From the NCBI GenBank assembly GCA_905216195.1, contig CAJMSX010000009.1:14449-78448 (forward strand): a DNA stretch of 64,000 nucleotides, read 5' to 3'. The stretch comes from an uncultured bacterium (lineage in GTDB: Bacteria > Bacteroidota > Bacteroidia > Bacteroidales > Marinifilaceae). Positions 24,855 through 33,231 of this stretch are shown piece after piece. The translations under genes were made by a program, and so were the position numbers. The notes beneath the pieces are model-generated. The model saw only the letters and a program-made list of their open reading frames with translations. It ran no database searches and had not been told where the DNA came from. The stretch's first letter is position 1. Every line of letters begins with the position of its first letter.

Positions 24855-25952
24855 TCAGGGATTTAATATATTTCTTCCTTTCCATTTCAGTACGCCTTTC
24901 CGACGGCTTTTCCAGGCTTGTCCTAAAATCAATCCCATATTCCCTTGCTGGAAAACCGAATAGAAGACATTCGTTCCTGCAGGTTGACGGCAGTCGTAAG
25001 CGACAACCAGGCGGATAACCGTCCTCAGGACCAGATAGGCCAGCAGTGCGGACCAGGAAAAAGCCTGTAAGACCACTAACCATCCCCATCCGGTGAGTAG
25101 CCAGAACAGCAGGGCCAGTAGCAGGCTGCCTCCGAAAAATCCGGCAATGTTACGGGCAAAGCCGGAGATGGCTTCCCGGCGGGAAGTGTACATGCGGCAG
25201 GAAATCTCGCTTATTCCCGTGAGGCAGGCTATGTGCCGGCCCGATTTCTTATACAGGCGGGAAATGGCAACGTCCTCCACGGCTTCGCTGCGGACGACGC
25301 GGTGGGGTTGAATGTGTCGGTAACTGGCGGCTTCGAACAGCATAAACTGCCCGTTTGCCGCAGCCAGGGCACTTTGCCCGGGAACCCGGTACACCAGTCG
25401 CAACGGCAGCAAGGTGAGCAGGATGTAAGTCATCAGCGGTACGGTCGCTTTTTCTCCTGGCGTCAGCAGCATCTGACGGGGGAAAACCGATAGCAGCGCA
25501 GTCCCCTTTTGTTTCGCTAATGAAAGTACGGGTAGAATGCCTTGCTCTCCGATACGGACGTCAGCATCCAGAAAAAGCAGGTAATTGCCTCGGGCTTGGC
25601 GGGCCAGTTGATAACAGGCAAAGTTTTTGCCGAGCCATCCCGGGGGTAATTCTTCTCCCCGGAATATTCGGAGACAGGGATATTGCCCGGTCCATTTGCT
25701 GGCGAGGGCATAGGTTTGGTCTTCCGAATGGTCGTCGCAAATAATAATTTCCAGGGGATGCGGATGCTGTTCCAGCAGGTCGTGCAATAAGAGCGGGAGG
25801 GTTTTCTCTTCATTGCGGGCGGGAATGAGGATGGACAACTGTCCGTATAACTCTTCCGGGGGGGCTTCCGGAAGCTTGAGCGGTAGGTTCGAGAGGGCTA
25901 CGCCCAACTGTATCCATGCAAAACCGATAATAACAATTGCCAGAATTTCCAT
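24855..25952 (-). CDS. Carotenoid-cluster glycosyltransferase family 2 (CruG/CrtQ-like)
   Basis: 365 residues from the ATG at 25952, two bases after the cruF stop; the longer frame overlaps cruF and is not needed. GT-A fold: LSILIPARNEEKTLPLLLHD, the nucleotide-site ICDDHSEDQT, the DxD site FLDADVRIG, then VEDVAISRLYKKSGRHI as acceptor region. An N-terminal and three or four C-terminal membrane helices anchor it. Its place between cruF and crtI matches the cyanobacterial cruF-cruG pair for myxol glycosides and the CrtQ of staphyloxanthin. It most likely glycosylates the hydroxylated carotenoid end; sugar donor unknown. Confidence 0.82.
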   Translation of the reverse strand: MEILAIVIIGFAWIQLGVALSNLPLKLPEAPPEELYGQLSILIPARNEEKTLPLLLHDLLEQHPHPLEIIICDDHSEDQTYALASKWTGQYPCLRIFRGEELPPGWLGKNFACYQLARQARGNYLLFLDADVRIGEQGILPVLSLAKQKGTALLSVFPRQMLLTPGEKATVPLMTYILLTLLPLRLVYRVPGQSALAAANGQFMLFEAASYRHIQPHRVVRSEAVEDVAISRLYKKSGRHIACLTGISEISCRMYTSRREAISGFARNIAGFFGGSLLLALLFWLLTGWGWLVVLQAFSWSALLAYLVLRTVIRLVVAYDCRQPAGTNVFYSVFQQGNMGLILGQAWKSRRKGVLKWKGRNILNP

Positions 25953-25954
25953 GA

Positions 25955-26617
25955 TTAACGGAGGTATAAAATGACACATATATACATAGCTGCCTGAAGT
26001 AACAGCAAGGACAAAGCCATCGTATTGCGCGTATCCACCCGGCTGTAGCGGAATAATGCCTGGAAAAACAGGGCTAGAACAAACCAACTGAGGTAGTTAC
26101 CTAGGGGGATATGTCCGCTTTTCCAATGCCAAAGCTGCATGAGAGGTGCAGCCCGTTCCAGCAGCAGGTCGTAAGCCAGCATGCCTGCTGCTGCATAAAA
26201 AATGCGATGGGCGGGGGCAGGGTAAGCATTGTGTACGACGGCCGCCCAGGCGTAACTGAGAAACATCCAGTTCAGGCCGATCAAGGGAGGAGTCCCCCAC
26301 CAGCGGGGACCGAAATGGGAGGTATACCGATACTGCCCGAAAATCCATCCGGTTTGTACGCCGATCAGTTCAGCGAGAAACCCGATGAGGGTAATGGTAG
26401 TAAGAACAGCTATCATTCGCCAGGTATAAGCTGCTCCGGCGAAGAACAATAGCACGGCGGTAGTCAGCAGCAAGGCTATCGGTGTCAGATGCAGAGCTTC
26501 TGCGCGGGTTACCGGACTAAGGATGCTCACTGTTCCCATAACATAGACAAAGAAAGCCAGTAGCAACCAGATGCCGATCCGGAAGGGTTTTCGCGTGATG
26601 AGTCCGAGGCGTTTCAT
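25955..26617 (-). CDS. cruF: Carotenoid 1,2-hydratase-like membrane protein (CruF/DUF422)
   Basis: 220 residues from ATG 26617, which overlaps the idi stop as ATGA. About six to seven transmembrane helices. The family region is visible as LAELIGVQTGWIFGQYRYTS and PPLIGLNWMFLSYAWAAV, with YDLLLERAAP further on. CruF proteins hydrate the 1,2 double bond at a linear carotenoid end (as in cyanobacteria and Deinococcus), giving the hydroxyl that a glycosyltransferase can use. The gene is followed two bases later by exactly such a transferase. No lycopene cyclase is seen, which fits an acyclic product. Confidence 0.85.
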   Translation of the reverse strand: MKRLGLITRKPFRIGIWLLLAFFVYVMGTVSILSPVTRAEALHLTPIALLLTTAVLLFFAGAAYTWRMIAVLTTITLIGFLAELIGVQTGWIFGQYRYTSHFGPRWWGTPPLIGLNWMFLSYAWAAVVHNAYPAPAHRIFYAAAGMLAYDLLLERAAPLMQLWHWKSGHIPLGNYLSWFVLALFFQALFRYSRVDTRNTMALSLLLLQAAMYICVILYLR

Positions 26618-27153
26618 GGAAAGAGGGATTGACGTTTCAGGACTTCCGGGAAAAGCTGCCGGAACCAGACGGTATAGTTTTCCGGGTGCGCTTTCAGTTT
26701 CTGTTTCAGCAGAGCGCTGGGGAAGTACCCCCATTCCGCTACTTCCTGCAGGTTGAGCTGGGGAAGGCCGGCGGTACAACCGACGTAAATGTGGTCATAC
26801 TCGTACTCAATGAGTTTATTGCCGAGTTCTGCCCGGTACACAAAGCAAAATAAATGTTTCAGCGGACAGGAAAGTCCTAGTTCTTCCCGTAATCTCCTGG
26901 ATGCAGCCTCCCCCGGGGATTCGTCCGTCCAGGGGTGGGTGCAGCAGGCGTTCGACCAAAGTCCTCCGGAATGGTATTTCGTAAAGGCGCGTCTTTGGAG
27001 CATCCATTCTCCCTGAGGGTTAAATAAAAAGACGGATACCGCCCGGTGCAGCAATCCTTTTTGATGGGCTTTCATCTTTTCCATGCGACCGGTCGGTCGG
27101 TCGTATATATCCACCAGGACCACTTCCTGAATTTCAGTGCCGTAGTCTTCCAT
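26614..27153 (-). CDS. idi: Isopentenyl-diphosphate delta-isomerase, type I
   Basis: 179 residues with a Nudix fold. The catalytic Cys lies in SNACCTHPW and the catalytic Glu region in LIEYEYDHIYV; AASRRLREELG is the Nudix-type helix. It interconverts IPP and DMAPP in the cytoplasm, balancing precursors for prenyl diphosphate synthesis, and in this operon should support carotenoid formation. Start ATG one base after the crtB stop, and a 4-base overlap with cruF, show strict cotranslation. No GGPP or FPP synthase is in the window, so that step is provided elsewhere. Confidence 0.93.
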   Translation of the reverse strand: MEDYGTEIQEVVLVDIYDRPTGRMEKMKAHQKGLLHRAVSVFLFNPQGEWMLQRRAFTKYHSGGLWSNACCTHPWTDESPGEAASRRLREELGLSCPLKHLFCFVYRAELGNKLIEYEYDHIYVGCTAGLPQLNLQEVAEWGYFPSALLKQKLKAHPENYTVWFRQLFPEVLKRQSLFP

Positions 27154-27154
27154 T

Positions 27155-28003
27155 TCAGATCAGGTTTATTTTGTTCAGGATCAAACTGCGTGATAATAGC
27201 AAAGCTTTACTGATATCCGGGATACGGATGCGGCGGGTGATCAGTTTATGGGCGGGAGTTTTTTTGATTTTTTGTAAGAGTTTATTATAATAGACATAAG
27301 CGATGAATACTCCCAGGCGGGAACTTGGAGGAAGCAAACGGATACCCCGGTAAGCTTCTGCAAATTCCGATTCAATTTCCGTAATGAGCTGCCTTTTGAA
27401 CGCTTCGTTGAAATTCCGGCGGCTGAATTCCGGGAAATAACTGCGTTTAAGCACATCCAGGTCGGTGTGCAGATCCCGCAGGAAATTCACCTTTTGGAAA
27501 GCCGATCCCAGTTGCATGGCCGGTTGCCGCAATTGTTCGTACAGTTTATGATCGCCTTGGGTAAATACTCTAAGGCACATGAGTCCGACGGCGGAAGCTG
27601 AGCCGTAAATATACGTTTCCGCCTCTTGCGGGGTGACTGTTCCGGGATGTGACAGGTCTGACCGCATACTGTGCAGGAAAGCTTCCACCAATTCCCGCTC
27701 GATCCCATATTTCCGGACCGTCATTTCAAAAGCATTGATAATCGGATTTGTGCTTATTCCATACCGGGCCGCTTCGGCATAGGCGGCTTCAAAGCGGGAC
27801 AACAGGCGTTCCCGGTCGTAGTCCGTGAGGCTATCCACAATTTCGTCTGCCAGTCGTACGAACCCGTAAATACCGAATATCGGTTCCCGGAGCTCTTTGC
27901 TCAGCAAATTGACGGCAGAGAAGAAAGAAGTACTGTAATTGCGGGTGATGACGCGCGATATGTCAAATCCGGTGCGTGCATATAAACTGTCCATTGCATT
28001 CAT
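27155..28003 (-). CDS. crtB: Phytoene/squalene synthase family enzyme (CrtB-type)
   Basis: 282 residues. Both aspartate-rich metal sites are present: DEIVD (in FVRLADEIVDSL) and NFLRDLHTD, plus YCYGSA-like YIYGSASAVGLM. It condenses two prenyl diphosphates head to head, giving phytoene (C40) or dehydrosqualene (C30); chain length cannot be read from sequence here. It is first in the five-gene operon, so the promoter lies in 28004-28260, although no perfect -7 box was found on this strand. A second ATG at 27994 (MDSLY) is also possible. Confidence 0.92.
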   Translation of the reverse strand: MNAMDSLYARTGFDISRVITRNYSTSFFSAVNLLSKELREPIFGIYGFVRLADEIVDSLTDYDRERLLSRFEAAYAEAARYGISTNPIINAFEMTVRKYGIERELVEAFLHSMRSDLSHPGTVTPQEAETYIYGSASAVGLMCLRVFTQGDHKLYEQLRQPAMQLGSAFQKVNFLRDLHTDLDVLKRSYFPEFSRRNFNEAFKRQLITEIESEFAEAYRGIRLLPPSSRLGVFIAYVYYNKLLQKIKKTPAHKLITRRIRIPDISKALLLSRSLILNKINLI

Positions 28004-28259
28004 TGCTTTTGTTGATTTACGTAAGCCTTAGACGAAGGTTTCCCGCTGCAGGATTTTTTGTTCCGTTGAAAAGAGGAAAAACGGGAGGGTTCTGGAAAGT
28101 GCTGTACATGACAGAGGTGAGAATCTATTTCGATTAGGTTTTTCATTTAAGGGGAATACCCTAAACTAAGCGGATGGGCTTTAATTTTGGTAGAAGGCTG
28201 CGGCCTTTGTCATTGTCGGGGGTTGCATATTCAGAATTTTATGGATAATTTTACCCGGG
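28004..28259. other. Divergent regulatory region of the carotenoid operon
   Basis: The space between crtB (minus) and the acyltransferase (plus). The plus-strand side carries two -7-like TAATTTTG boxes (28182-28189 and 28285-28292). On the crtB side I see no clear CAAAnnTA. No coding region. Confidence 0.4.
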
Positions 28260-28292
28260 GTTGTGCTGAATTTATTCTATAAAATAATTTTG
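28260..28292 (+). promoter_or_regulatory. Bacteroides-type promoter for the acyltransferase
   Basis: GTTG (28260-28263), 21 bases, TAATTTTG (28285-28292), about 100 bases before the ATG at 28395. Confidence 0.5.
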
Positions 28293-28394
28293 TGATAAGT
28301 AATTGAAAATGATTAATCTAATCGTGTATAGAGATGCTTTTTGAGGATAAATTTAAATTTTATACCGGGTCTTAAACCTTATTATTATTTACAT

Positions 28395-29534
28395 ATGCAG
28401 AAAACACAACTTTCTTCCGCTGCTTTTACAGATACCAAACCCCATTACCTGATACTCGACGGATTACGTGGTGTGGCCGCTATCATGGTGGTTTGGTTTC
28501 ATATTTTTGAAGCTTATGCAACCAGCCATTTGGACCAGCGAATCAATCACGGTTATTTGGCTGTCGATTTTTTCTTTATCCTATCCGGCTTTGTGGTGGG
28601 TTATGCCTATGACGACCGTTGGAAAACCATGACGGCAAAAGAGTTTATCAAGCGCAGGATCATCCGTCTTCATCCGATGGTAGTGCTGGGGGCCGTTATC
28701 GGAGCGCTGCTGTTTTATTTTCAAGGATGTCCGGTCTGGGATGTTACAACGGTTACGGTTGCCGCCCTACTTATCGCTACCTTTATCAACGCTCTGTTAT
28801 TGCCGGCTACGCCCGCTACTGAAATCCGGGGTTTGGGAGAAATGTATCCTTTGAACGGTCCCAGCTGGTCTTTATTTTTCGAATATATCGGAAATATTCT
28901 CTATGCCTGGTTTATCCGTAAACTATCTACCAAGGCGTTAGCCGGATTAGTAGTCTCTGCCGGATGCGGATTGGCTGTTTTTAGCATATTCGGTCCTTAC
29001 GGCGATATTTGTGCCGGATTTTCGTTGACCGGAATCGAGTTTACGGGAGGATTTCTTCGTGTGTTGTACTCCTTTTCTGCCGGCTTGCTTTTATTTCGCC
29101 TTTTTAAGCCGGTCCGTCTGAAAGGGGCGTTCTGGATATGCAGTTTGTCGGTAATAGTTCTGTTGGCAGTGCCGCGGCTGGGCGGAGCTGAAGGTTTATG
29201 GATGAACGGCTTGTATGACACGCTTTGCTTTGCCTTGTTTTTCCCGCTGATCGTCTACGGAGGAGCTTCCGGCAAGATTACGGACAAGTATACGAAACGG
29301 GTATGTAAACTCCTGGGAGATCTCTCTTATCCTTTGTATATGGTGCATTATCCCTTTATTTATCTGTATTATGCCTGGGTGAAAAATGAGGAATTGACGT
29401 TCACGGAATCTTTGCCCGGAGCTGTGGCGGTAGTAATAGGAAGTACGCTTTTAGCTTACATTTGTCTGAAGTTATACGATGAACCTGTCCGTCACTATTT
29501 AGCCAAACGATTTTTGAAACCTAAAAATTCCTGA
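28395..29534 (+). CDS. Acyltransferase 3 (OafA/YrhL-type) membrane protein
   Basis: 379 residues from the ATG at 28395. The acyltransferase-3 signature is clear: LDGLRGVAAIMVVWFHIFE, then the FFFILSGFVVGY block and RRIIRLHPMVV; about ten membrane helices. Such proteins move acyl groups from cytoplasmic donors to extracytoplasmic sugars or lipids. The gene is divergent from the carotenoid operon, and staphyloxanthin-type pathways acylate a carotenoid sugar, so O-acylation of a carotenoid glycoside is a reasonable idea. O-antigen or other sugar acylation is the plain alternative. Confidence 0.87.
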   Translation: MQKTQLSSAAFTDTKPHYLILDGLRGVAAIMVVWFHIFEAYATSHLDQRINHGYLAVDFFFILSGFVVGYAYDDRWKTMTAKEFIKRRIIRLHPMVVLGAVIGALLFYFQGCPVWDVTTVTVAALLIATFINALLLPATPATEIRGLGEMYPLNGPSWSLFFEYIGNILYAWFIRKLSTKALAGLVVSAGCGLAVFSIFGPYGDICAGFSLTGIEFTGGFLRVLYSFSAGLLLFRLFKPVRLKGAFWICSLSVIVLLAVPRLGGAEGLWMNGLYDTLCFALFFPLIVYGGASGKITDKYTKRVCKLLGDLSYPLYMVHYPFIYLYYAWVKNEELTFTESLPGAVAVVIGSTLLAYICLKLYDEPVRHYLAKRFLKPKNS

Positions 29535-29773
29535 CCGGTTTACATTTTATTCGGTAGCAGCGGGAGGAGTTCCGGTTTTTACGGACTTCATCCCGCAGGT
29601 ATTTCCTTACCGGAAGAAAGGGCTTTTAACGGTATGCAGTCCGGTCAGATTTTCCTGTTGTCCCGGTGGCGAACGATTTTGCCGGGCCGAGTGCATACAG
29701 AGGCTCCTTCTTACCGTCCGCAAAGAAATACTGCCATTCATATCCTATCTTTTTTTTCATCTTTTCTTCATTC

Positions 29774-29781
29774 TACTTTTG
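29774..29781 (+). promoter_or_regulatory. -7 box upstream of the gene at 29863
   Basis: TACTTTTG matches TAnnTTTG, 81 bases before the ATG. The -33 region is T-rich but imperfect. The rest of 29535-29862 shows no gene. Confidence 0.4.
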
Positions 29782-29862
29782 TAGAGTACTTAGCAGAGCG
29801 AGCTAAGGGATGGGCGGGTTCCGAAAAGCCTTTGACAGAGTAGGAGAAAAATAGTATGTATC

Positions 29863-30492
29863 ATGAATATTTTAGACCAATTTAGGAAAGACCCTGAGGC
29901 ATTTTGCAATAGTAAAAGTTTATTTGTCGAAAATTTTGATTGTGCAACCACGACGGAAGATTTTAAAATGGGCGGAAGCGTTAACTTAAAGATCGAAGAT
30001 GTCGGAAATGGTGTATATAAGGCAAGGGTAACCGGGTATGAGGATAGTAATAAAAAATATTATTTTGTGCCTTACGCTCGTACCGGCTGCTGTATCGTAC
30101 CGGCAAGTGCGTCGGTAGGTACATTGGTTTTTACTCCTTTAATGAACGGATGTAGTTTGTATGTAAAAAAAATGCCGGAGGAATATGCTTTTTATCATGA
30201 TGTCAATGATGATTTTTTCGGAATGGCTCCGGCCAGTGATTTTTGTTGTAAGATCACTTCTAAAGATTACGAAATGCCGCTGCAGAGAGGTTATCATCTC
30301 TCCATAGAAAAAACGACGGGTGATACAAAGTATATGTTCGGCCATTCATTGATATCCCTAAAAATGGAAGATAAATGGAGGGTTTTTGTCATGGGAGTAT
30401 TACTGGGAAAATCTTCCCGGGACAAAGGGAAGAAAAGTATATATGAACCGTTCAGACCTCTGGTTTGTAATTGTATAACCAGTTTTTTATAA
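29863..30492 (+). CDS. Cysteine-containing protein of unknown function
   Basis: 209 residues with no signal peptide or membrane helix. Predicted mostly beta (VNLKIEDVGNGVYKARVTGY, then YYFVPYARTGCCIVPASASV). There are eight cysteines, including CC pairs at about residues 73-74 and 124-125 and a C-terminal CNC. No family recognised. It is a single gene with a plausible -7 box and is followed by the structured region at 30588-30697. Confidence 0.6.
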   Translation: MNILDQFRKDPEAFCNSKSLFVENFDCATTTEDFKMGGSVNLKIEDVGNGVYKARVTGYEDSNKKYYFVPYARTGCCIVPASASVGTLVFTPLMNGCSLYVKKMPEEYAFYHDVNDDFFGMAPASDFCCKITSKDYEMPLQRGYHLSIEKTTGDTKYMFGHSLISLKMEDKWRVFVMGVLLGKSSRDKGKKSIYEPFRPLVCNCITSFL

Positions 30493-30587
30493 AATTCCTC
30501 CTTTCTCTATCGCCCGGGTAAGAGGAGGAAGGGTTTGATTCCCCAGCGAGTTATTTTTCACGGTTGCCTTTTCTCCCGGGAGGTTAA

Positions 30588-30697
30588 AGACTCTCCTCAT
30601 GCCCCCTGAGGGACGGTTTTTTGGAGTAACGCCGCTATTCTTTCGGGTAACCGGCTCTTATTTGGCTAATCCCGACGGAAGAAGCGGCGTTTTTTTA
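30588..30697 (+). terminator. Structured region ending in a long terminator-like stem
   Basis: A stem AACGCCGCT (30628-30636) / AGCGGCGTT (30683-30691) with a run of seven T encloses further pairing (TCGGG/CCCGA). A separate small hairpin CCTCA/TGAGG precedes it (around 30596-30612). It may simply terminate the gene at 29863, or be a small RNA or attenuator ahead of the DUF6090 gene. Confidence 0.55.
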
Positions 30698-30740
30698 TAT
30701 CTTAAAAAAGGAGGGGAGATTTATTTTTACAGAAAATAAT

Positions 30741-30748
30741 TATTTTTG
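30741..30748 (+). promoter_or_regulatory. -7 box for DUF6090 copy 2
   Basis: TATTTTTG, a perfect TAnnTTTG, 19 bases before the ATG at 30768. This implies a very short leader. Confidence 0.45.
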
Positions 30749-30767
30749 CTGTGTTTTTATACCGAGT

Positions 30768-31481
30768 ATGATGAACCCGCACAAAATAAACAGAGGAAAA
30801 AGAAAAAGGACTTTCTGGCAGATCAAGGATTATATCCGGCAGTTGTCAATCGTTATTTTAGGTATAGTTGTTACGTTTGCGGCCAATGACGCTATAACGA
30901 ATTATTCCCAGTCGAAAGAGATCCAGAGCGCTCTGCAACTGGTCCGAACAGAACTGGAAATGAATCTGGAAAAGGTAAGGAAGATCAATTCCCGGATTGC
31001 TATGGAACAGAAAGCGTGCAGTTATTTGTTAAAATACGCGCAAGACTTTCAGCAGGCATCGGAAGATACCTTGTTCCTCTACCAGAATATACCCTTTCAG
31101 AGCAGAACATTTTCTTATACGAAAGATGCGATAGATTTGCTTAAATCTTCTTCTCTTTTTCAGAAAATCCGGCCGAAAGACCTTACTTTGCAGATTATCA
31201 CTACATACAGCGATTTGGAAATCGTAGCCGGGAATGTGAAGGATTTTTACAATATGAAAATGCATTATGCCGATATGCTTATGATGAACGAAAAATTCGA
31301 TGTTTATAACATGGACCGTTCCTCGTCCATCGCTCATTTTTGGAAAAATTTCCTTTCTTTCCGGGAAGGGTGGAATCTATGTAATTTTGTCGTTCACAAT
31401 TTCGCATCGGATTCTCCTTTTGGAGATATCGAACTTTCTTTAGAGAATACGATCCGGTTGCTGGATCAAAAGTCGGAATAG
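30768..31481 (+). CDS. DUF6090-type membrane protein, copy 2
   Basis: 237 residues. Basic N-terminus (NRGKRKRTFW), one transmembrane helix (LSIVILGIVVTFAANDAI, about 25-43), then a helical soluble domain starting SALQLVRTELEMNLEKV. It shares this order with the genes at 12061 and 51848, including the residues around LxLVRxELxxN and an FT/YTKDAxDLxKSSxLF motif (YTKDAIDLLKSSSLFQKI here, TTDALELMKNSALF in copy 1). Function unknown; single gene. Confidence 0.8.
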   Translation: MMNPHKINRGKRKRTFWQIKDYIRQLSIVILGIVVTFAANDAITNYSQSKEIQSALQLVRTELEMNLEKVRKINSRIAMEQKACSYLLKYAQDFQQASEDTLFLYQNIPFQSRTFSYTKDAIDLLKSSSLFQKIRPKDLTLQIITTYSDLEIVAGNVKDFYNMKMHYADMLMMNEKFDVYNMDRSSSIAHFWKNFLSFREGWNLCNFVVHNFASDSPFGDIELSLENTIRLLDQKSE

Positions 31482-31538
31482 CTGGGGGAGTAGCGTTTTT
31501 TCCTCCTATTACCGGCTCAGTGATAATTTTTCAACTAA

Positions 31539-32000
31539 TTAATAGCGGGGTAAATCTTTTATTTCCTCGTAGTATTTCTCCATGCCGATTTCCTGTATTC
31601 GTTTGTTTAGGGTAATGAATCGTTGATATAAATGCTCGTCGAAACCGGTGTCATTACAGGGAAAATGCTTACATTGAAAACAAAATTCCACCTGTTGTTT
31701 TTTACTACAGCTACGAACGCGGCAAGTTTTGAACAACTTGCATTTTTCTTTTCTGCATCCCTGGCAGGAGGCGGTGGACAAATGGTCCAGAAAGGCTTTG
31801 AAATCCGGGTACTTTGCAAAAACAGGTTCCTCGAGCAATTCCACAAACCGTTGGGCATAAATGTCGAAATTTCCCAGGGAGTTTTTTAGTTCCCGGCTTA
31901 AGCGATGAATATCTCCTCCGGCAAAAGCAAAACACTTTCCGCAATGTAATCCGCAGGGGGCCACCCGTTGTTTAATATATTCGTTTCTGTGCTTATCCAT
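31539..32000 (-). CDS. DUF3795 Cys-rich protein
   Basis: 153 residues with twelve or so cysteines arranged CGLHCGKC near the N-terminus, CQGCRKEKCKLFKTCRVRSC in the middle and FCFQCKHFPC near residue 107-116. This pattern is typical of DUF3795 proteins, presumed to bind zinc or an iron-sulfur cluster; no function is established. Cytoplasmic, single gene, convergent with DUF6090 copy 2. Confidence 0.85.
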   Translation of the reverse strand: MDKHRNEYIKQRVAPCGLHCGKCFAFAGGDIHRLSRELKNSLGNFDIYAQRFVELLEEPVFAKYPDFKAFLDHLSTASCQGCRKEKCKLFKTCRVRSCSKKQQVEFCFQCKHFPCNDTGFDEHLYQRFITLNKRIQEIGMEKYYEEIKDLPRY

Positions 32001-32296
32001 AGTTGTGATCCGATGAATTCCGGTGTAAATATAATTTCATTTTTCGAACTTTATACAGTCTCGTTTTTTATAACTGATAAATTTTTAGGAAAAGTTGAGC
32101 ATTCCAGTGGTTTTGCAAATAATGTTTTGTTTCGGACTGCCGGTTTCGGTCGCTTCCCGGTTTTAATCGGTACCCCGCTGTATTCCGAAAAATGGAAAAG
32201 AAGGTCTCTATGGAAATTAAAATAGATAATGCTTCGGGGTTGTTTGCATATGATTGAAATTATAGCGAATATTGTGTACGGAAGAGCCAAAAAACA

Positions 32297-33067
32297 GTGA
32301 AGGATAAGAATCAGATATACGCAGACTGGAATCCGTGGCACGGCTGTACGAAGGTCAGCCCCGGATGTAAATATTGTTACGTCTACCGTCAGGACGAGAT
32401 GTATGCTGCGGGTATGGACAGCAGTGAAGTGCATAAGAATGCCGGTTTCGATCTGCCGCTGAAGCGGAAACGTGATAAAAGTTTCAAAATAGCGCCGGGG
32501 ACGGTTGTCTTTACCTGTTTTACTTCGGATTTTTTGGTCGAAGGGGCGGATGCCTGGCGAGGAGAGGCCTGGGCCATGATGCGGGAAAGAAGCGATCTGA
32601 TGTTCTTTTTCTTTACGAAGCGGATCGACCGGCTGGCTGAGGTCCTTCCTGCCGATTGGGGCGAAGGCTACGACAACGTGATGATCGGGTGTACGGTGGA
32701 AAATCAGGCGATGGCGGATTATCGTCTGCCGATCTTTAAGGCTTTGCCGGTAAAACACAAGGCCATTATCGTCGCGCCTTTGCTGGAGCGGGTGGAATTG
32801 TCGTCCTATCTGGATAAATCGATAGAGGAAGTTTCAGTCAGCGGAGAGTCAGGAGCGTTGGCCCGGGTGTGCGATTATAAGTGGATCCTGGATTTAAGAA
32901 GACAATGTATTGAAAAGGACGTTCCGTTTCGGTTTCATCAAACCGGAGCGAAGTTGCTTAAAGACGGAAAATTATACCGTATAAAACGCAGGTTTCAGAT
33001 TTCCCAGGCCTGGAAGGCGAATATCAATTACCGCATCGGAGAAGATTTAAAACCTATCCCGAAGTGA
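32297..33067 (+). CDS. DUF5131 (phage Gp37/Gp68-like) protein with radical-SAM-like Cys motif
   Basis: 256 residues starting at GTG. The N-terminus WNPWHGCTKVSPGCKYCYV holds the Cys cluster characteristic of the Gp37/Gp68 (DUF5131) family, distantly related to radical SAM enzymes, followed by VFTCFTSDFLVEG, FFFFTKRIDRL and VSGESG. The family occurs in phages and scattered in bacteria and its reaction is unknown. An [4Fe-4S] cluster is likely. A C-terminal basic tail is present. Single gene. Confidence 0.87.
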   Translation: MKDKNQIYADWNPWHGCTKVSPGCKYCYVYRQDEMYAAGMDSSEVHKNAGFDLPLKRKRDKSFKIAPGTVVFTCFTSDFLVEGADAWRGEAWAMMRERSDLMFFFFTKRIDRLAEVLPADWGEGYDNVMIGCTVENQAMADYRLPIFKALPVKHKAIIVAPLLERVELSSYLDKSIEEVSVSGESGALARVCDYKWILDLRRQCIEKDVPFRFHQTGAKLLKDGKLYRIKRRFQISQAWKANINYRIGEDLKPIPK

Positions 33068-33231
33068 TAAGACAGGATAGTTCCTGATTCTGCAAGCTGG
33101 AGGAGGGGGTAAGAGTGTCGGAGAACCGGCAGGCGGGCAACCGAAGATACCGGACCGAGAAAAATGGAGTGGGTCATGCGACAGCATGGTCCGGGTGTGC
33201 TCTCTAAGTAGAATGTTAAAACTAAATTGAT

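Noticed and set aside
28182..28189. A second TAATTTTG box in the crt-acyltransferase intergenic region
   Set aside because: It has no suitable TTTG upstream and lies far from the start codon, so it is not listed as a promoter.
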